This document shows positions 63,042 to 64,000 of a DNA stretch of 64,000 nucleotides, one piece after another; the first letter of the stretch is position 1, and each line of letters opens with the position of its first letter. The notes beneath the pieces are model-generated. The model worked only from the letters and a program-made list of their open reading frames with translations, had not been told where the DNA came from and searched no databases. The position numbers and the translations under genes were made by a program. The stretch is from Bryobacteraceae bacterium (GTDB lineage Bacteria > Acidobacteriota > Terriglobia > Bryobacterales > Bryobacteraceae). The DNA lies in the NCBI GenBank assembly GCA_026002855.1, contig BPGD01000001.1:2984001-3048000 (forward strand). Direction: 5' to 3'.

Positions 63042-64000
63042 TCAGGCGAGCGCGCGCGCCACCAGCGCGCGGGCCTCCTCGACGAGACGCGCCAGGTGCT
63101 CCTCGCTGCGGAAGCTTTCGGCGTAGAGCTTGTAGATGTTTTCCGTCCCTGAGGGGCGCGCGGCGAACCAGCCGCCTTCGGTGACCACCTTGAGGCCCCC
63201 GATGGGGGCGCCATTGCCCGGCGCGGTGGTGAGCCGGGCGAGGATTGGATCGCCGGCCAGAACAGCGTCCGTCACCATGCCTGCCTCGAGCCTTGCCAGT
63301 TTCGATTTCTGTTCCGCCGTGGCCGGCGTGTCGATGCGCGTGTAGTACGAGCGGCCGAGCTGCTGCTCGATTTCGCGGTAGTGAAGGGCCGGGTCGCGGC
63401 CGCTCACCGCGGTGATCTCGCACGCGAGCAGTCCGAGCAGGATGCCGTCCTTGTCAGTGGTCCACACCGAGCCGTCGCGCCGCACGAAGCTGGCGCCGGC
63501 GCTCTCCTCGCCGCCGAAGCACAGCGAGCCATCAAACAGCCCCGGCGCGAACCACTTGAAGCCGACGGGAACTTCGCAGACCTCCCGGCCCACGCTTGCG
63601 GCCACCCGGTCGATGATGCCGCTCGACACGAGCGTCTTTCCGACCTTCGCCGCCGCCGGCCACGCTGGCCGGTGCGTGCACAGGTAGCGGATGGCGGCGC
63701 AGAGGTAGTGGTTCGGGTTCATCAGCCCGCCAGTTCGCGTCACGATGCCGTGGCGGTCGGCGTCGGGGTCGTTGCCGAAGGCAACGTCGAACTGGTCCTT
63801 CAGGCTCACCAGGCCCGCCATGGCGTAAGGGCTGGAGCAGTCCATGCGGATGCGGCCGTCGTGATCGACAGTCATGAAGGCGAAGGCCGGATCCACGCGC
63901 GGGTTGACCACCGTGAGGTTGAGCCGGTAATGTTCGGCGATGCGCGCCCAGTAGTGGACTGCCGCGCCGCCGAGCGGGTCCACGCCGATGCGGAGGCCGG
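63042..64000 (-). CDS. pgm: Phosphoglucomutase (alpha-D-glucose phosphate-specific), 5' partial
   Basis: The C-terminal about 319 residues of a phosphohexomutase that interconverts glucose 1- and 6-phosphate; the start lies beyond the right edge. The metal-binding loop DPDADRHG, the sugar-binding GGEESAG and the phosphate-contact [12 protein letters not shown] motif are present. Domain order and the [10 protein letters not shown] segment match the bacterial Pgm class rather than GlmM. The catalytic serine domain is outside the window. Confidence 0.9.
   Translation of the reverse strand, partial: GLRIGVDPLGGAAVHYWARIAEHYRLNLTVVNPRVDPAFAFMTVDHDGRIRMDCSSPYAMAGLVSLKDQFDVAFGNDPDADRHGIVTRTGGLMNPNHYLCAAIRYLCTHRPAWPAAAKVGKTLVSSGIIDRVAASVGREVCEVPVGFKWFAPGLFDGSLCFGGEESAGASFVRRDGSVWTTDKDGILLGLLACEITAVSGRDPALHYREIEQQLGRSYYTRIDTPATAEQKSKLARLEAGMVTDAVLAGDPILARLTTAPGNGAPIGGLKVVTEGGWFAARPSGTENIYKLYAESFRSEEHLARLVEEARALVARALA

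Overview
The window is a stretch of high-GC bacterial chromosome, most likely from an Acidobacteriota of the Bryobacter/Solibacter type. I infer this from the gene mix: secreted M28, S9 and M14 peptidases, a long exported NHL-repeat protein whose tail resembles the Solibacter-type C-terminal module, BshC, an AIM24-family protein, Tat-type Gfo/Idh/MocA proteins, and the dense coding with short hypothetical genes between housekeeping genes. No rRNA, tRNA, CRISPR array, transposase or phage gene was seen. Both end genes run off the window (a thioesterase-like gene on the left, phosphoglucomutase on the right).

Layout. 1-6.5 kb: thioesterase fragment, exported M28 peptidase, a small hypothetical, an exported 12-repeat ankyrin protein and an exported S9 prolyl oligopeptidase. 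6.5-14.7 kb: bshC overlapping an HpaI-type aldolase, an aldo/keto reductase, pcm, a DUF192 protein, a membrane-anchored HTH protein, an exported hypothetical, a LytS-type sensor kinase and ribA. 14.9-20.8 kb: smc, a uridine-kinase-like gene, a saccharopine/lysine dehydrogenase-like gene and a 53-residue membrane protein. 20.9-25.2 kb: two overlapping, related glycosyltransferase-like genes divergent from a flagellin gene, followed by a strong terminator and a small TPR protein. 25.2-26.6 kb: the only real gene-poor region, with a tandem repeat and a bulged inverted repeat. 26.6-33.6 kb: small hypotheticals, a DUF151 nuclease-like protein, miaB, a membrane hypothetical, quinone oxidoreductase, an exported lipoprotein-assembly-like protein, a CPBP protease, a peptide deformylase variant and a PilZ protein. 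33.9-46.9 kb: hybrid kinase with a degenerate ATPase domain, AIM24 protein, exported NIDO/HEAGH protein, giant NHL protein, mqnA-mqnC (futalosine menaquinone route), an esterase with a zinc-ribbon partner, and a Gfo/Idh/MocA oxidoreductase. 47-64 kb: secA and an exported membrane protein, a promoter plus structured leader before RNase J, an FAD-linked oxidase, citrate synthase, a small secreted protein, an M14 peptidase, prmA, a 54-residue zinc ribbon, lexA, DUF72, an SDR, a membrane protein and the 3' part of pgm.

Regulation is the most interesting part. The flagellin gene has a FliA-like (sigma-28) promoter and a leader hairpin presenting AGGAG in its loop, plus a second GGA at the ribosome-binding site, the layout of a CsrA target. 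lexA has a TTGACG/AATAAT promoter that places transcription start at the ATG, with TGTAA-N4-TTACA lying over the -10. At least five other genes (S9 peptidase, def, SDR, M14 peptidase, 54-residue zinc ribbon) also carry a TAnnnT hexamer 6-8 bases before the start codon and no Shine-Dalgarno, so leaderless mRNAs look common here. Upstream of RNase J a TTGACA promoter precedes a GNRA-capped hairpin and a 10-bp GC hairpin, a candidate attenuator or small RNA. Most of the rest is ordinary chromosome; I did not find a clearly new multi-gene system.
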